Counted from the stretch's first letter, positions 36,101 through 43,765 are shown. The stretch: DNA of 64,000 nucleotides from Fodinicurvata sp. EGI_FJ10296 (GCF_040712075.1 NZ_JBFCVL010000001.1:379501-443500); one strand, 5' to 3'. Translations and numbers: made by a program. Notes: generated by a model from the sequence alone, not told the origin.

Positions 36101-36607
36101 GGCGGGGCGGCTGAGTATGCCGATATCGCGTACAGCCCCAGCGGCGCGCCGCCCTGGCAATTCATGGCAACGGGTATCGACGCGGGGTCGCAATCCGCGT
36201 CCCTGCCTCTGGACGGTTTCGTCCCGGGCCGGGCGCCGACACTTCGGCTGACAGTTCATGACGGCCTGAGAGCCGATCAGCACGTGATTCAGGTAACACC
36301 GGCGATGACGCCCCAGCGATTGCACGTCTCGCCGCCGGAGACCGTCCCCTGGATGGCAGGGGGTCCGGTCACGATCCAGGTTGACGGCATCATTCCGCCG
36401 ACCGAGATCACCGACGCTCTTGTCGTGTATGACGCGGCGGATCGACCGATTGAATGGCAGGGCCACCACAACCCGGCGACATCAACCGTCTCGATCCTGC
36501 CGGCCAATCCGGGCGACGGTGAACCGCCCTATCGCCTCGATGTCGATTCGCAAATGGCGGCCGAATGGAACCTGCACCTATCGGGCGATAGGTCCTGGGC
36601 AGAATGA
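33107..36607 (+). CDS. Large secreted metzincin-type zinc metalloprotease
   Basis: 1166 residues. Signal peptide MRIWLLCGSIAALLIGAAAT, cleavage near 26, then a proline/serine-rich linker. An Ig-like segment around residues 243-345 contains VNYEDPQIAVVFSEPVELAT, typical of Big_5 domains. The catalytic motif HELGHEFGLEH (H705, E706, H709, H715) matches the metzincin HExxHxxGxxH signature, and SMM at 774-776 is a plausible Met-turn. Residues 800-1166 hold several beta-rich modules without recognised identity. It is predicted to be extracellular or periplasmic and to process or degrade proteins. The gene follows the duplicated-domain secreted protein with a 25-bp gap; that protein may be its substrate, inhibitor or surface partner. 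Confidence 0.85.
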   Translation: MRIWLLCGSIAALLIGAAATMGQAEAQREVFPIPSPSRPSDRSGSGDDASPAPPPTPLQRAMTMRGADVVWALKSEGSWTVDMGGTARARIVAGHVVVQLQDEEWPFPITIGGPLSAQTGDIHHIPFSQVRGASHPRSGIGAGALNYLDPTTRLPDSDFSGAILQTDTGSLRVDLDDGGFAMQFRAHVVECRNWRSGETGQEPCLSSLAGARIPTGRTGFVSGWVCAVDQWERDPESCDPPLNVDLVTPQPDRENVNYEDPQIAVVFSEPVELATLENNFTLHSFGSDGARLDVTGEWRQIGHSRYGFDPTGGFELRSGIRLQGEIAGGVDGVQARDTDKILEDNVTWDFSTLLNLSEQWDSSEDQLRLHNFQVVRDSRLTAEKPTMTRLYLDWELHDDIHADWQPESYSMRTDLSPEPARISAQRGVPTGPEGPIRIWRDATFDDEDRRHARHTVNFFDWRPSSASGGTQTLRISPWQPWPTPLEDARQTADHDFRVWPHDPDTLHLHYTFAEVGAWSDGVPAETQDLASAVMRETARQVPGFFPHRQARSVGIVAIDPISAATAPGLNYDADGNRVEPAFDRDEVFEQIQPSSDLACQFLRGVMPKPEDLKDQIGGTAYYLLNAFRGEAARLRAHTRPGDVVVVFVPEDFFTGGTAGYAVGMAFYSSGHTNFSFPDMRSYISVLPSGDEFDPDFDHLVQIHLHELGHEFGLEHVPGDAQTACPESANTVAASALQGRRVEPIEGWRMAPSGLDGWNKSQEEGNAQSPDTLVSMMWPWAMPTGLMGILNSSYDRMQRSMATGPAAIWQAQATPPAIGPLRTAADIQADRMRAPHQIGNHRSDSHTAADRPTRTWLASASGDDGLLVAATAANDQSDRLIVTGTIAPDRSGLRLAPPVFASDAWPAPRSGGLRAELIDAQGAVIATAPVGFFTEAGGTGWRPFRASLPTDQDAAALVIREGAEIRARLETAGPTPRIVTAEVSPATLDDAQLLLEWTTGGAAEYADIAYSPSGAPPWQFMATGIDAGSQSASLPLDGFVPGRAPTLRLTVHDGLRADQHVIQVTPAMTPQRLHVSPPETVPWMAGGPVTIQVDGIIPPTEITDALVVYDAADRPIEWQGHHNPATSTVSILPANPGDGEPPYRLDVDSQMAAEWNLHLSGDRSWAE

Positions 36608-36656
36608 ACTTATCGTCCGGGACCCCGTCGATGATGCGGCGAACAACGATAATTCG

Positions 36657-37505
36657 TCACGCAGCAACGTGCCGCTCGACCATCCGGGGCAGTGCGAAGC
36701 TGGCGACATGCAGCGAGGGCGTATAGTAGTCTGATTCGAACCCGCTCTTGGCCGCCCGGCCCGCGATCGTCTCGGCATCCCATTGCCGGTGCGCGGGATT
36801 GTCGCTCGCCCATGCGAAAGTCATCATCCCGCCCTGATAGGTCGGGACTGCGGCGACATAGGCTGTCACATCGCCGAAATGCTGGCGCATCCGCCCATAG
36901 GTCCGCTTCTGCTCGCCGTGATCGAGATAGGGAACGCCGTTCTGGGTGACCAGGATTCCACCGGGCGTCAGCGCCCGCTTGCAGTGGCCGTAGAATTCTT
37001 CGGTGAAAAGCACCTGGTTCGGGCCGGTCGGATCACTGCTGTCAACGATGATGACATCGAAGCGGTCTTCGGTCTCGGCGACGAATCGGGCACCGTCCGC
37101 TATCAGCAGGTTGGCCCGGGGGTCCTCGAACGCGCCGGCTGAAATCATGGGAAGAAATTCGAGCGCCAGGTCGATGACGCTCCGGTCGATTTCGACCATC
37201 GTGACCTGGTCAAGGGGGTGGCAGAGACAGCGGCGGAGCATGCCGCCATCACCGCCGCCGATGATCAGCACCCGACGGGCGGCGCCATGAGCGAGAATGG
37301 GCACATGGGCCATCATCTCGTGATAGATATGTTCGTCGAAGGTCGTCGTCTGAACGATGCCGTCCAGTCCCATTACTCGACCGAGGGTCTTGTTCTCGAA
37401 AATGATCAGATCCTGGTGCTGGGTTCGTTCCTGATGAAGGATCCTGTCGATTCTCAGGATCTGCCCCACGCTTTCGTGAAGTGCTTCAGTATACCATTCG
37501 GTCAT
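36657..37505 (-). CDS. speE: Spermidine synthase (polyamine aminopropyltransferase)
   Basis: 282 residues from the ATG at 37505, with GGAGG nine bases upstream; a longer frame to 37790 is not family-like. Transfers aminopropyl from decarboxylated SAM to putrescine. Starts MTEWYTEALHESVGQILRID. The dcSAM-binding motif is RVLIIGGGDGGMLRRCL, the catalytic region DVIIVDSSDPTGPNQVLF, and the C-terminal domain contains YVAAVPTYQGGMMTFAWAS. It lies 137 bp downstream of speD on the same strand, giving the complete two-step route from SAM to spermidine. Confidence 0.96.
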   Translation of the reverse strand: MTEWYTEALHESVGQILRIDRILHQERTQHQDLIIFENKTLGRVMGLDGIVQTTTFDEHIYHEMMAHVPILAHGAARRVLIIGGGDGGMLRRCLCHPLDQVTMVEIDRSVIDLALEFLPMISAGAFEDPRANLLIADGARFVAETEDRFDVIIVDSSDPTGPNQVLFTEEFYGHCKRALTPGGILVTQNGVPYLDHGEQKRTYGRMRQHFGDVTAYVAAVPTYQGGMMTFAWASDNPAHRQWDAETIAGRAAKSGFESDYYTPSLHVASFALPRMVERHVAA

Positions 37506-37642
37506 TGCCCAATTCCCCTCCGATGACGGCCTCTGTCGGGCTGGCCCGTTTTCTGCCGACGAAACGAACAGCGCCGGCCGGGGTAACCCGACCGGCGCCA
37601 TCGCTTGCTCGATTCCAGTTGAAACTTTCGCAGCGTGGCGAC

Positions 37643-38251
37643 TCAGGCCGCCGTGCCGGTCCGAAGCTTTGCCGTGTCGACGCCGGTTTCGGCAACGCGG
37701 CCGCGGCGCATATCGCTGACATCCACCCGGCCAGGGTCGAAAGCGTCGCGCAGAACCGGAATGGCATCGGCTGGTTCGCTGTCGCCGCACATAAACACAT
37801 CCAGTGCCGCATAACCGATTTCCGGCCAGCTATGAATGGAGATATGGCTTTCCGCCAATACCGCAACGCCGGAAATACCGCCGTTCTCGGTGAAGTGATG
37901 CAGGTGAATGTGCAGCAGCGTCGCCTTGGCGGCAGTAACCGCCTTGATCAGGGTCTGCCGGACGTGGTCGATATCGTCGAGACGCGAGGCCTCCCACAGA
38001 TCGATGATCAGATGGGTGCCGGCAAAATACTCGCCGTCCTTGCTGATGAAGTGATCCATGTTCGTGGACGACGGCACATCAGTCGGCGCGCCGTTCAACG
38101 ACGGTCCCGTACCGCCACTCGCCACGTCCGCAGGCGCTTCACTCGTGATCTTCGCGACGTTCATGGGGGAAACGTTGGACACACTGCTCCCCTGAGCCAA
38201 ACTGGTGTCCAAGTCGAACCCCTCTGAACGCGCGACCATTTGCGTGGTCAT
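37643..38251 (-). CDS. speD: S-adenosylmethionine decarboxylase proenzyme (prokaryotic class 1B)
   Basis: 202 residues from the ATG at 38251, preceded by TTGGAGTACCGGATT. Pyruvoyl-dependent decarboxylase that supplies decarboxylated SAM to SpeE. The self-processing site is AESHISIHSWPEIGYAALDV, with cleavage expected between Glu and Ser and pyruvoyl formation at that Ser. HIHLHHFTENGGIS and GTHLIIDLWEA are also typical. The enzyme core starts at MDHFISKDGEYFAGTH (ATG at 38059), so about 64 residues of low-complexity N-terminal extension are unusual. However, the internal ATG has no ribosome-binding site, while the upstream one does. Confidence 0.92.
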   Translation of the reverse strand: MTTQMVARSEGFDLDTSLAQGSSVSNVSPMNVAKITSEAPADVASGGTGPSLNGAPTDVPSSTNMDHFISKDGEYFAGTHLIIDLWEASRLDDIDHVRQTLIKAVTAAKATLLHIHLHHFTENGGISGVAVLAESHISIHSWPEIGYAALDVFMCGDSEPADAIPVLRDAFDPGRVDVSDMRRGRVAETGVDTAKLRTGTAA

Positions 38252-38305
38252 AATCCGGTACTCCAAAAATCCGGTTGCGCATCAGATGGTGACCCGGCTC
38301 CAGTC

Positions 38306-38369
38306 TGCTCAGCACGTCCGGCGGCTGGCATTGTCCTGACGAGCACGTCATCGTCGGACGTGCTGAACA
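38306..38369 (-). promoter_or_regulatory. Long inverted repeat in the speD 5' leader
   Basis: CAGCACGTCCG at 38310-38320 and its exact complement CGGACGTGCTG at 38355-38365 can pair, and after a 2-nt mismatch (CT against AA) TCTG pairs with CAGA outside, giving 15 paired positions around a 34-nt loop. It lies 55-120 nt upstream of the speD start, within the probable leader. No T-run follows. It does not match a riboswitch class that I know. It could be a polyamine- or SAM-responsive structure or an operator. Confidence 0.5.
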
Positions 38370-38457
38370 GACCCTTGCAGAGTTCCTGAGATATCGGCGG
38401 TCCCAAGCGCTAACGCAAGGCAAAAATACAACCGGACCAACCGGTGGCGACTTCCTG

Positions 38458-39303
38458 TTACCGATCGGCACCATCGGCAGATTCTTCAGCCTTGCCAACG
38501 GCCGCCGCTTTTCCCCCGGCTGCGTCGTCGCGCGGCCGGAAAGGACGCAGGATGAGCCGCCCGATATCCAGTTCCCGTCGGTTCTCGACGCCGATCGGCA
38601 TGCCTGCCCAGCGTCGGGTGCGGCTTCGGGTCGCAAACAGCCGATCCCAGACACTGAGGATTGTGCCGTAATTGCTGTCGGTATCCCGCCTTATTGCGTG
38701 ATGGTGGACCCAATGGATGCCAGGGGTAATCACGACCCATTGCAGGGCAGCTTCGAGCCGCGGCGCCAGGCGAATATTCGAATGGTGGAACACGGCGGCA
38801 ATCAGGATCAGCGTTTCGAATACGATGATCGACGCGATGGGAATGCCGAGAAGAATGACGATCAGCGCCCGCACGGCAGCGCCCATCAGCACCTCGCCAA
38901 AGTGGAATCGGATGGCCGATGTCGTGTCTAGAAATTCATCCAGGTGATGAATCTCATGGAAACGCCACAAAAACTGGCTCTCGTGATTGGCGCGATGCCA
39001 CCAATAGATCCAGCAGTCGAGAATGAGAAGATCGATGATCAGGCCGGGCGCGCCCGACCACCAGGCCGGCCGCCAGTCAAGCGCATGACTTGTGGCCCAG
39101 ACGGACACAGGGATGACGACGAGCGGGCTGAGACCACTGTTGAACACCCACAGCATGGCGTTTCGGGTCACGCGGCGCCACGGCGGCAAGTCCGGCGGCG
39201 CCGGCGTCCGCGGCGCGAGCCGTTCGAGCATGAACAGCGCCGCCAGCCATGCGACCACCGCAATGCCCTTATAGTTTACCAGAGCTTGAACTGACTGATC
39301 CAT
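38458..39303 (-). CDS. Fatty acid hydroxylase / sterol desaturase superfamily membrane protein
   Basis: 281 residues. Di-iron membrane oxygenase. Hydrophobic segments cover about residues 10-30, 48-70, 85-100 and 135-180. The histidine clusters are IYWWHRANH, FLWRFHEIHHLDEF and IHWVHHHAIRRDTDSNYGTI, the expected HxxxH / HxxHH pattern. The C-terminal tail is basic, then alanine-rich (RDDAAGGKAAAVGKAEESAD). Members hydroxylate or desaturate lipids; the substrate here is unknown. It shares orientation with speD and speE but is about 200 bp upstream of speD with the inverted repeat in between, so it is probably a separate unit. Confidence 0.88.
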   Translation of the reverse strand: MDQSVQALVNYKGIAVVAWLAALFMLERLAPRTPAPPDLPPWRRVTRNAMLWVFNSGLSPLVVIPVSVWATSHALDWRPAWWSGAPGLIIDLLILDCWIYWWHRANHESQFLWRFHEIHHLDEFLDTTSAIRFHFGEVLMGAAVRALIVILLGIPIASIIVFETLILIAAVFHHSNIRLAPRLEAALQWVVITPGIHWVHHHAIRRDTDSNYGTILSVWDRLFATRSRTRRWAGMPIGVENRRELDIGRLILRPFRPRDDAAGGKAAAVGKAEESADGADR

Positions 39304-39430
39304 AAGGCGACGATATAGACTGATGGGTCGGCAGGTCCATCAGACATCGCGTCGCTAATGGTAAACCCTTAGTATCGGGAAACTGCATCGGACCCGCATC
39401 GCATTTACCGAACCTGGAGTGACCTCGCCC

Positions 39431-40246
39431 ATGCCAAACCATGATGCCGACCCCGACGGCGCCGGTTCCCGGCTGAAAAAGGGGACGAGCAAGGGGCGGC
39501 CCGTCGTCGGCATTCCCTGCTGCATGAAGCAGATCGGGCTGCACCCGTTCCATATCGCCGGCGACAAGTATATCCGGGCCGTGGCTGACGGCGCTGGCGC
39601 ATTACCGTTTCTGATTCCGGCGCTGGGCGATGACTATGACTGGGACGAGGTGCTGGATCGCCTGGACGGCATCCTGCTCACCGGCAGCCCTTCGAATGTC
39701 GAACCTGCGCACTATCAGGGGCCGGAAAGCGACGCCGGCACGCTGCACGATCCGGCTCGCGACGCAACGACGCTGCCGTTGATACGGGCTGCAATCGATC
39801 GCGGTCTTCCGCTACTGGGCATCTGCCGCGGCTTTCAGGAGATCAACGTCGCTCTTGGCGGCACACTCCACCAGAAGGTTCACGAAATCCCATCGCGCCT
39901 TGATCACCGTGCCGACGATACGCAGACAGCCGATATACAATATGGTCTCGCTCACCGGGTTTCCGTGGCGGCCAATGGTCTTCTGGAAAAGCTGTTCACC
40001 GAGCCGCAACCGCTCGTGAACTCTGTCCACAGTCAGGGCGTCGACCGGCTGGCGCCCGGTCTGTCAATCGAAGCGACCGCGCCCGACGGCCAGATCGAAG
40101 CCTTTCGGTCCGTGACCACACCCGGATTCGTGCTGGCCGTCCAATGGCACCCTGAATGGCGGTATTGGGAGTCGCCGGAAAGCACAGCCCTTTTCCGCCA
40201 TTTTGGAGAGGTCGTGCGGACCGCGCGCGACCGGCGACCGCTCTAG
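39431..40246 (+). CDS. Gamma-glutamyl-gamma-aminobutyrate hydrolase family protein (PuuD-like)
   Basis: 271 residues from the ATG at 39431 (GGAG about 11 nt upstream; a GTG at 39419 would add four residues). Class I glutamine amidotransferase-like hydrolase of peptidase family C26. The nucleophile elbow is LPLLGICRGFQEINVALGG, and the catalytic His/Glu are in FVLAVQWHPEWRY. The oxyanion region GILLTGSPSNVEPAHY also fits. PuuD releases GABA from gamma-glutamyl-GABA in putrescine catabolism, and the speD/speE neighbours support a polyamine link. The other puu genes are not in the window, so the substrate is inferred. Confidence 0.88.
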   Translation: MPNHDADPDGAGSRLKKGTSKGRPVVGIPCCMKQIGLHPFHIAGDKYIRAVADGAGALPFLIPALGDDYDWDEVLDRLDGILLTGSPSNVEPAHYQGPESDAGTLHDPARDATTLPLIRAAIDRGLPLLGICRGFQEINVALGGTLHQKVHEIPSRLDHRADDTQTADIQYGLAHRVSVAANGLLEKLFTEPQPLVNSVHSQGVDRLAPGLSIEATAPDGQIEAFRSVTTPGFVLAVQWHPEWRYWESPESTALFRHFGEVVRTARDRRPL

Positions 40247-40294
40247 CGGCCGCCGACGCCATGGACCCAATCGGCCGCCGGTCGGCGGATTGGA

Positions 40295-40783
40295 TCACGA
40301 TCCGCTGATCGCGATCTTTCGGCTTTCCGCCTCGGCGGGCTTCTGTACTGTCACCTTCAGCACGCCGTTCGACATGGTCGCCTTCACCGAATCGGCTTCG
40401 ACTCCGGGGGGAAGGTCGACGGACCGATAGAACGCGCCATAACTCCGTTCAGTCACGTGATAGGCCTTGCCCTTTTCCTCCGTCCGCTCGGACTTCTTTT
40501 CGCCGCGGATGGTCAGCACGTCGCCCGCAAGCGATATATCGATGTCATTCTGCTCCATTCCAGGCAGTTCAGCGGTGATCTCGATCTCTTTGTCAGTCTC
40601 TGCAATATCAATGCGCGGCACCGCCCGACCGGAGGTCAGCGCGCCGAAACCGCGGCCGAAATTGTTGCTGAACTCATCGAACAGCCGGTCGACTTCCTTC
40701 TGAAGTGCATCGAATCCACTGGCTTCTGGTCTGCTCAGGCCCGTCCGGCCGCGTCCAAACGGAACCATTGATCGGATATCCAT
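40295..40783 (-). CDS. Hsp20/alpha-crystallin family small heat shock protein
   Basis: 162 residues from the ATG at 40783, with TTTGGAGGTTTTCG upstream. N-terminal arm with FDALQKEVDRLFDEFSNNFG, then the alpha-crystallin domain from VPRIDIAETDKEIEITAELP to VKATMSNGVLKVTVQKPAEA. The conserved A-x-x-x-N-G-V-L-x-x-x-x-P element is intact. A C-terminal IAISGS tail contains the I-x-I anchoring motif. An ATP-independent holdase that forms oligomers in the cytoplasm. An RpoH-type promoter precedes it. A longer frame to 41035 covers the promoter and is not coding. Confidence 0.95.
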   Translation of the reverse strand: MDIRSMVPFGRGRTGLSRPEASGFDALQKEVDRLFDEFSNNFGRGFGALTSGRAVPRIDIAETDKEIEITAELPGMEQNDIDISLAGDVLTIRGEKKSERTEEKGKAYHVTERSYGAFYRSVDLPPGVEADSVKATMSNGVLKVTVQKPAEAESRKIAISGS

Positions 40784-40846
40784 CGAAAACCTCCAAATTT
40801 GAACTCGGGGCCAGATCTGAATTCCGGTATTGCCTATCCGCCTTTC

Positions 40847-40874
40847 AGATAAGTATCGCATCGCCCATTCCAAG
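40847..40874 (-). promoter_or_regulatory. RpoH (sigma-32) heat-shock promoter of the hsp20 gene
   Basis: On the minus strand CTTG (40874-40871), a 17-nt spacer and CTTATCT (40853-40847). This agrees exactly with the alphaproteobacterial RpoH consensus CTTG-N17/18-CYTATNT. It lies about 65 bp upstream of the ATG at 40783, leaving a leader of roughly 55 nt. Confidence 0.75.
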
Positions 40875-41056
40875 AGGTTTTCCAAAGGGTTAGTACGTTT
40901 TTTCCGGCGTTCGCAACGCTCTGGTTCATGGACTGTGGCTCCGCTTGACGGCCACGCAGCGCAGCAGGGAGTGACGCGGGTCATCTCCCCTTGTGAATTT
41001 GTGTTACATCCTCGGCCCGGAACCGATCGCCTCACTCAACAAAAGGCAACATTCCC

Positions 41057-41860
41057 GTGCGTATAGCGACCTGGAACATCAATTCCGTTCGGCTCAGGAT
41101 CGACCTGGTGCTACGTTTCCTTGAATCGCATCGGCCCGATGTCCTCTGTCTTCAGGAGACGAAAGTGGTCAGGGATCTCTTTCCGGCCAATGCTTTTCGC
41201 GACCTTGGCTATGGCCATATCGCGATCGCCGGCATGAAAGGATACAATGGTGTCGCCATCCTCTCGCGCTTGCCGATCGACCACAGCGAAAGCCTCACAT
41301 GGTGCGACCGCGATGACGCGCGCCACATCGCCGTGCGTCTGGTTGACGGGCCTGAGATCCACAATCTCTATATTCCTTCCGGCGGCGACGTTCCGGACCC
41401 CGCAAACAACCCGAAATTCGCGCACAAACTGGCATTTGTCGAGGAACTGACAGCCTGGTTGCCCGGCACGGTGACCCGCGCACGGGGCCAGGGCCGCGAC
41501 GTTGTCGTGGTTGGCGACCTGAATATCGCGCCGATGGAAAATGATGTCTGGTCTCACAAACAGATGCTTGGCGTTATCAGCCACACCCCTGCGGAAGTCG
41601 AGGCGCTCAATCGATTGCAGCAAGCCAGCGGTATGATCGACGCCAGCCGGCATTTTGTTCCGGCTGAGGAAAAGCTTTTCAGTTGGTGGTCCTACAGGTC
41701 CCGCGACTGGTCGACGTCGGACCGTGGCCGCCGCCTCGACCATGTGTGGGTGACGCCGGGACTCGGCGGCCGGTTGCGAGACCACGGGATTTTGCGTGAC
41801 GCCCGCGGCTGGATGCCGAAGCCGTCCGATCACGTGCCGGTGTGGGTCGATATCGACTGA
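41057..41860 (+). CDS. xth: Exodeoxyribonuclease III
   Basis: 267 residues, start GTG at 41057. AP endonuclease and 3'-5' exonuclease for base-excision repair. The Mg-dependent EEP fold shows MRIATWNINSVRLRIDL, the metal-ligand Glu in PDVLCLQETKV, the YNGVAILSR element, the catalytic Asp/Asn in VVVVGDLNIAP, WSYRSRDW and the final RLDHVWVTPGL ... KPSDHVPVWVDID. Full length. The gene is divergent from hsp20. Confidence 0.96.
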   Translation: MRIATWNINSVRLRIDLVLRFLESHRPDVLCLQETKVVRDLFPANAFRDLGYGHIAIAGMKGYNGVAILSRLPIDHSESLTWCDRDDARHIAVRLVDGPEIHNLYIPSGGDVPDPANNPKFAHKLAFVEELTAWLPGTVTRARGQGRDVVVVGDLNIAPMENDVWSHKQMLGVISHTPAEVEALNRLQQASGMIDASRHFVPAEEKLFSWWSYRSRDWSTSDRGRRLDHVWVTPGLGGRLRDHGILRDARGWMPKPSDHVPVWVDID

Positions 41861-42348
41861 CGCTCATGTTTTTGGATTGGCACGAAAGGCCAGTCCGATT
41901 GCCGCAGTTCAGAATTTCTAGGCATGTCAATAGCCACGCTTTTCTGCCTGTTCAGTTGGGCAAACTGGGAATGCAGTTCCACTTTTTGCGCCAGGCAGGG
42001 GCCTGCATTCACGAACCGAGAGAAAATTATTGTGCAAATTCAGGATGTTGTGCTCACAGCATTCGGCTCCGTCGACCCAGCCCGGACATCCGCCGGACAT
42101 GTCCTGGCACAAAGCCGCCAAACTCTCTGGGTTCCGGGTCAAAACCCGATCCTTCGGGCAGACCAGACTTGCATTTGCCGAACCGGAGTTCCGGCGTCGG
42201 CGCGGAGCAACCATTACTAGACATGGTCCTCGGGGCACGAAAGGCGTCTCGGCTAGGTCACCATCGTCTTGCCGCCCGCCTTGTCAGCGGGCGCGCTTCG
42301 ACTCTCTGCAGCCTTTCCTTCGGCAACGGCGGCTGGTATCTGTCGACT
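41861..42348. other. 488-bp region without a recognised gene
   Basis: Between xth and a membrane-protein gene. An in-frame open stretch is contiguous with the downstream gene from 41842, but its translation is low in hydrophobic patterning, rich in Cys, Arg and Pro, and has no family features, so it is treated as non-coding. I looked for tRNA arms, a signal-recognition-particle RNA motif and tmRNA ends and saw none. Several small GC-rich inverted repeats occur (for example CGGGTC...GACCCG-like pairs near 42140), so an unannotated small RNA is possible. Confidence 0.4.
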
Positions 42349-42981
42349 ATGCCTGAAAACCTGCGTCAACATTCACCGCCCTCTGGTGCCGATACCGCCA
42401 CGGTGCTGCGCTATCGCAGATCACCATTGGTCGGAGACTATCTTCGCGGCGGGGCCGGCGCCGTTATGGCCGGTCTTCCAATGGTTCTGGTCGACGTCCA
42501 CTGGATTCCCGGCATCGTGCTGGGGTCGATACTGACCGTGTTTGCTGCGTTCCTGATCAGAACGGCCATGCGCCATGCCACCGCCGTAACGGTCGACAAT
42601 GTGGGCCTTCGAGTATCGGGCCCGCTCGGGCGGTCTCTTCGGTGGCAGGAACTGACCGATATGTCGGTCAAGTATTTCTCGACAAAGCGCGACCGTTCCG
42701 AAGGCTGGATGACCGTCCGTCTCGATTCGTCGAACTCAAGCGTCAAGCTGGAAAGCACGCTGGACGAATTCGACATGGTTCTGAGCCGGGCAGCCGCCGC
42801 GGCGCGGCGCAATGACCTCGTCCTCGACGATGTCACCCGTGCCAACCTGTCCGCTCTGGGCATCGACACCGGTGATGATGGCGATACTGGCGGCTCGGGC
42901 CTCGTAACGGGGGGGTGGGACTGGCGCGCCGTCTCCGGGACGTCGGTTGCCGGTGACACTGGACCTCACGCCCGAGACTGA
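42349..42981 (+). CDS. Small membrane-anchored hypothetical protein
   Basis: 210 residues from the ATG at 42349 (MPENLRQHSPPSGADTATVL). Two adjacent membrane segments (about residues 34-75: GAGAVMAGLPMVLVDVHWIP, then GIVLGSILTVFAAFLIRTAM) are followed by a cytoplasmic beta-rich domain resembling bacterial PH-like modules (VTVDNVGLRVSGPLGRSLRW, then WQELTDMSVKYFSTKRDRSE). The C-terminal third is Gly/Asp-rich and probably disordered. No enzyme motif. Family not recognised with certainty. It is convergent with the winged-helix regulator gene (61 bp apart). Confidence 0.72.
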   Translation: MPENLRQHSPPSGADTATVLRYRRSPLVGDYLRGGAGAVMAGLPMVLVDVHWIPGIVLGSILTVFAAFLIRTAMRHATAVTVDNVGLRVSGPLGRSLRWQELTDMSVKYFSTKRDRSEGWMTVRLDSSNSSVKLESTLDEFDMVLSRAAAAARRNDLVLDDVTRANLSALGIDTGDDGDTGGSGLVTGGWDWRAVSGTSVAGDTGPHARD

Positions 42982-43042
42982 CGCCCCCGATTGAAGTCGG
43001 AGCCCCCACCGAAGCCCACGACAGCGGCGAGCGTCAGAGCCG

Positions 43043-43765
43043 TTAGGCCAGCGTGGCCGCGCCATTCACGTTCAAGCGATAGCCACCGGGCTCGGTATGC
43101 ACCAGTCCCGGTCCTTCGGGTCCGAGCGCCTCCAGTTTGCGGCGCAGACGATAGATATGGGTTTCCAGTGTGTGTGTCGTCACGCGATCATTATAGCCCC
43201 ACACCTCGCCAAGGAGTGTATCGCGCGTAACCGGTCCATGAATCCGACTGCTGAGAAAGACCAGAATCGCGGTCTCCTTTTCCGTCAGCCGAACGCTGGT
43301 CCCTTTTTCGCCGTCCTCGATCACCTTTGCGCCCGGATCCAGATGGAAGGGTCCGAGGACCACGGATCGGGCGCCCGGACCCTCACGCACCAGACTGGCC
43401 CGCAGCACCGCCATCAATGTCGCAAGTCTGACCGGACAGACGACGGCATCCCAGGCGTCCTCCGCTTCGTCGCCGGGCGGCCGGAGGGCTTCGGGATCCG
43501 TCGTCATCACGACGATCGGCACCGATGGCGAGATGGCGCGGATATCGTGCCACAATGCCGAAATGGCGCTTTGTGGATCGGGGGCCGCTGCCGGAGCGCA
43601 GAGGAGGACGACGTCGACGGGGTCCTCCTCCAGATATTTCAGTGCGGCATCCGCCGCCGCAGCGTGGCGCAGCTGCAGAATATCGTCTCCCTGCAGCGCG
43701 TCGCCCAGAACGTCGATCAGGATCGTTTCTTCGGCCACGACGAGGATTGTCTGACGCTTTTCCAT
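43043..43765 (-). CDS. Winged-helix response-regulator-like protein with degenerate receiver
   Basis: 240 residues. The N-terminal half has the size and strand pattern of a receiver domain (TILVVAEETILIDVLGDALQ), but the phosphorylatable Asp after the third strand is replaced: VDVVLLCAPAAAP has Cys56 there. The acidic pair is reduced to A-E at 11-12, and the conserved Lys is lost in AVVCPVRLATL. The C-terminal OmpR-type winged helix is intact (VRLTEKETAILVFLSSRIHG, then THTLETHIYRLRRKLEALG, ending GLVHTEPGGYRLNVNG). It therefore probably binds DNA without phosphorylation control. It is divergent from the GTP cyclohydrolase II gene, a possible target. Confidence 0.88.
   Translation of the reverse strand: MEKRQTILVVAEETILIDVLGDALQGDDILQLRHAAAADAALKYLEEDPVDVVLLCAPAAAPDPQSAISALWHDIRAISPSVPIVVMTTDPEALRPPGDEAEDAWDAVVCPVRLATLMAVLRASLVREGPGARSVVLGPFHLDPGAKVIEDGEKGTSVRLTEKETAILVFLSSRIHGPVTRDTLLGEVWGYNDRVTTHTLETHIYRLRRKLEALGPEGPGLVHTEPGGYRLNVNGAATLA

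Noticed and set aside
34499-36469. Minus-strand open frame of 656 codons
   Set aside because: Antisense to the metzincin gene, whose signal peptide and HExxHxxGxxH motif are clear.
41861-42348. tRNA, tmRNA or signal-recognition-particle RNA in the gap after xth
   Set aside because: No T-arm, CCA-adjacent acceptor stem or conserved SRP loop was visible.
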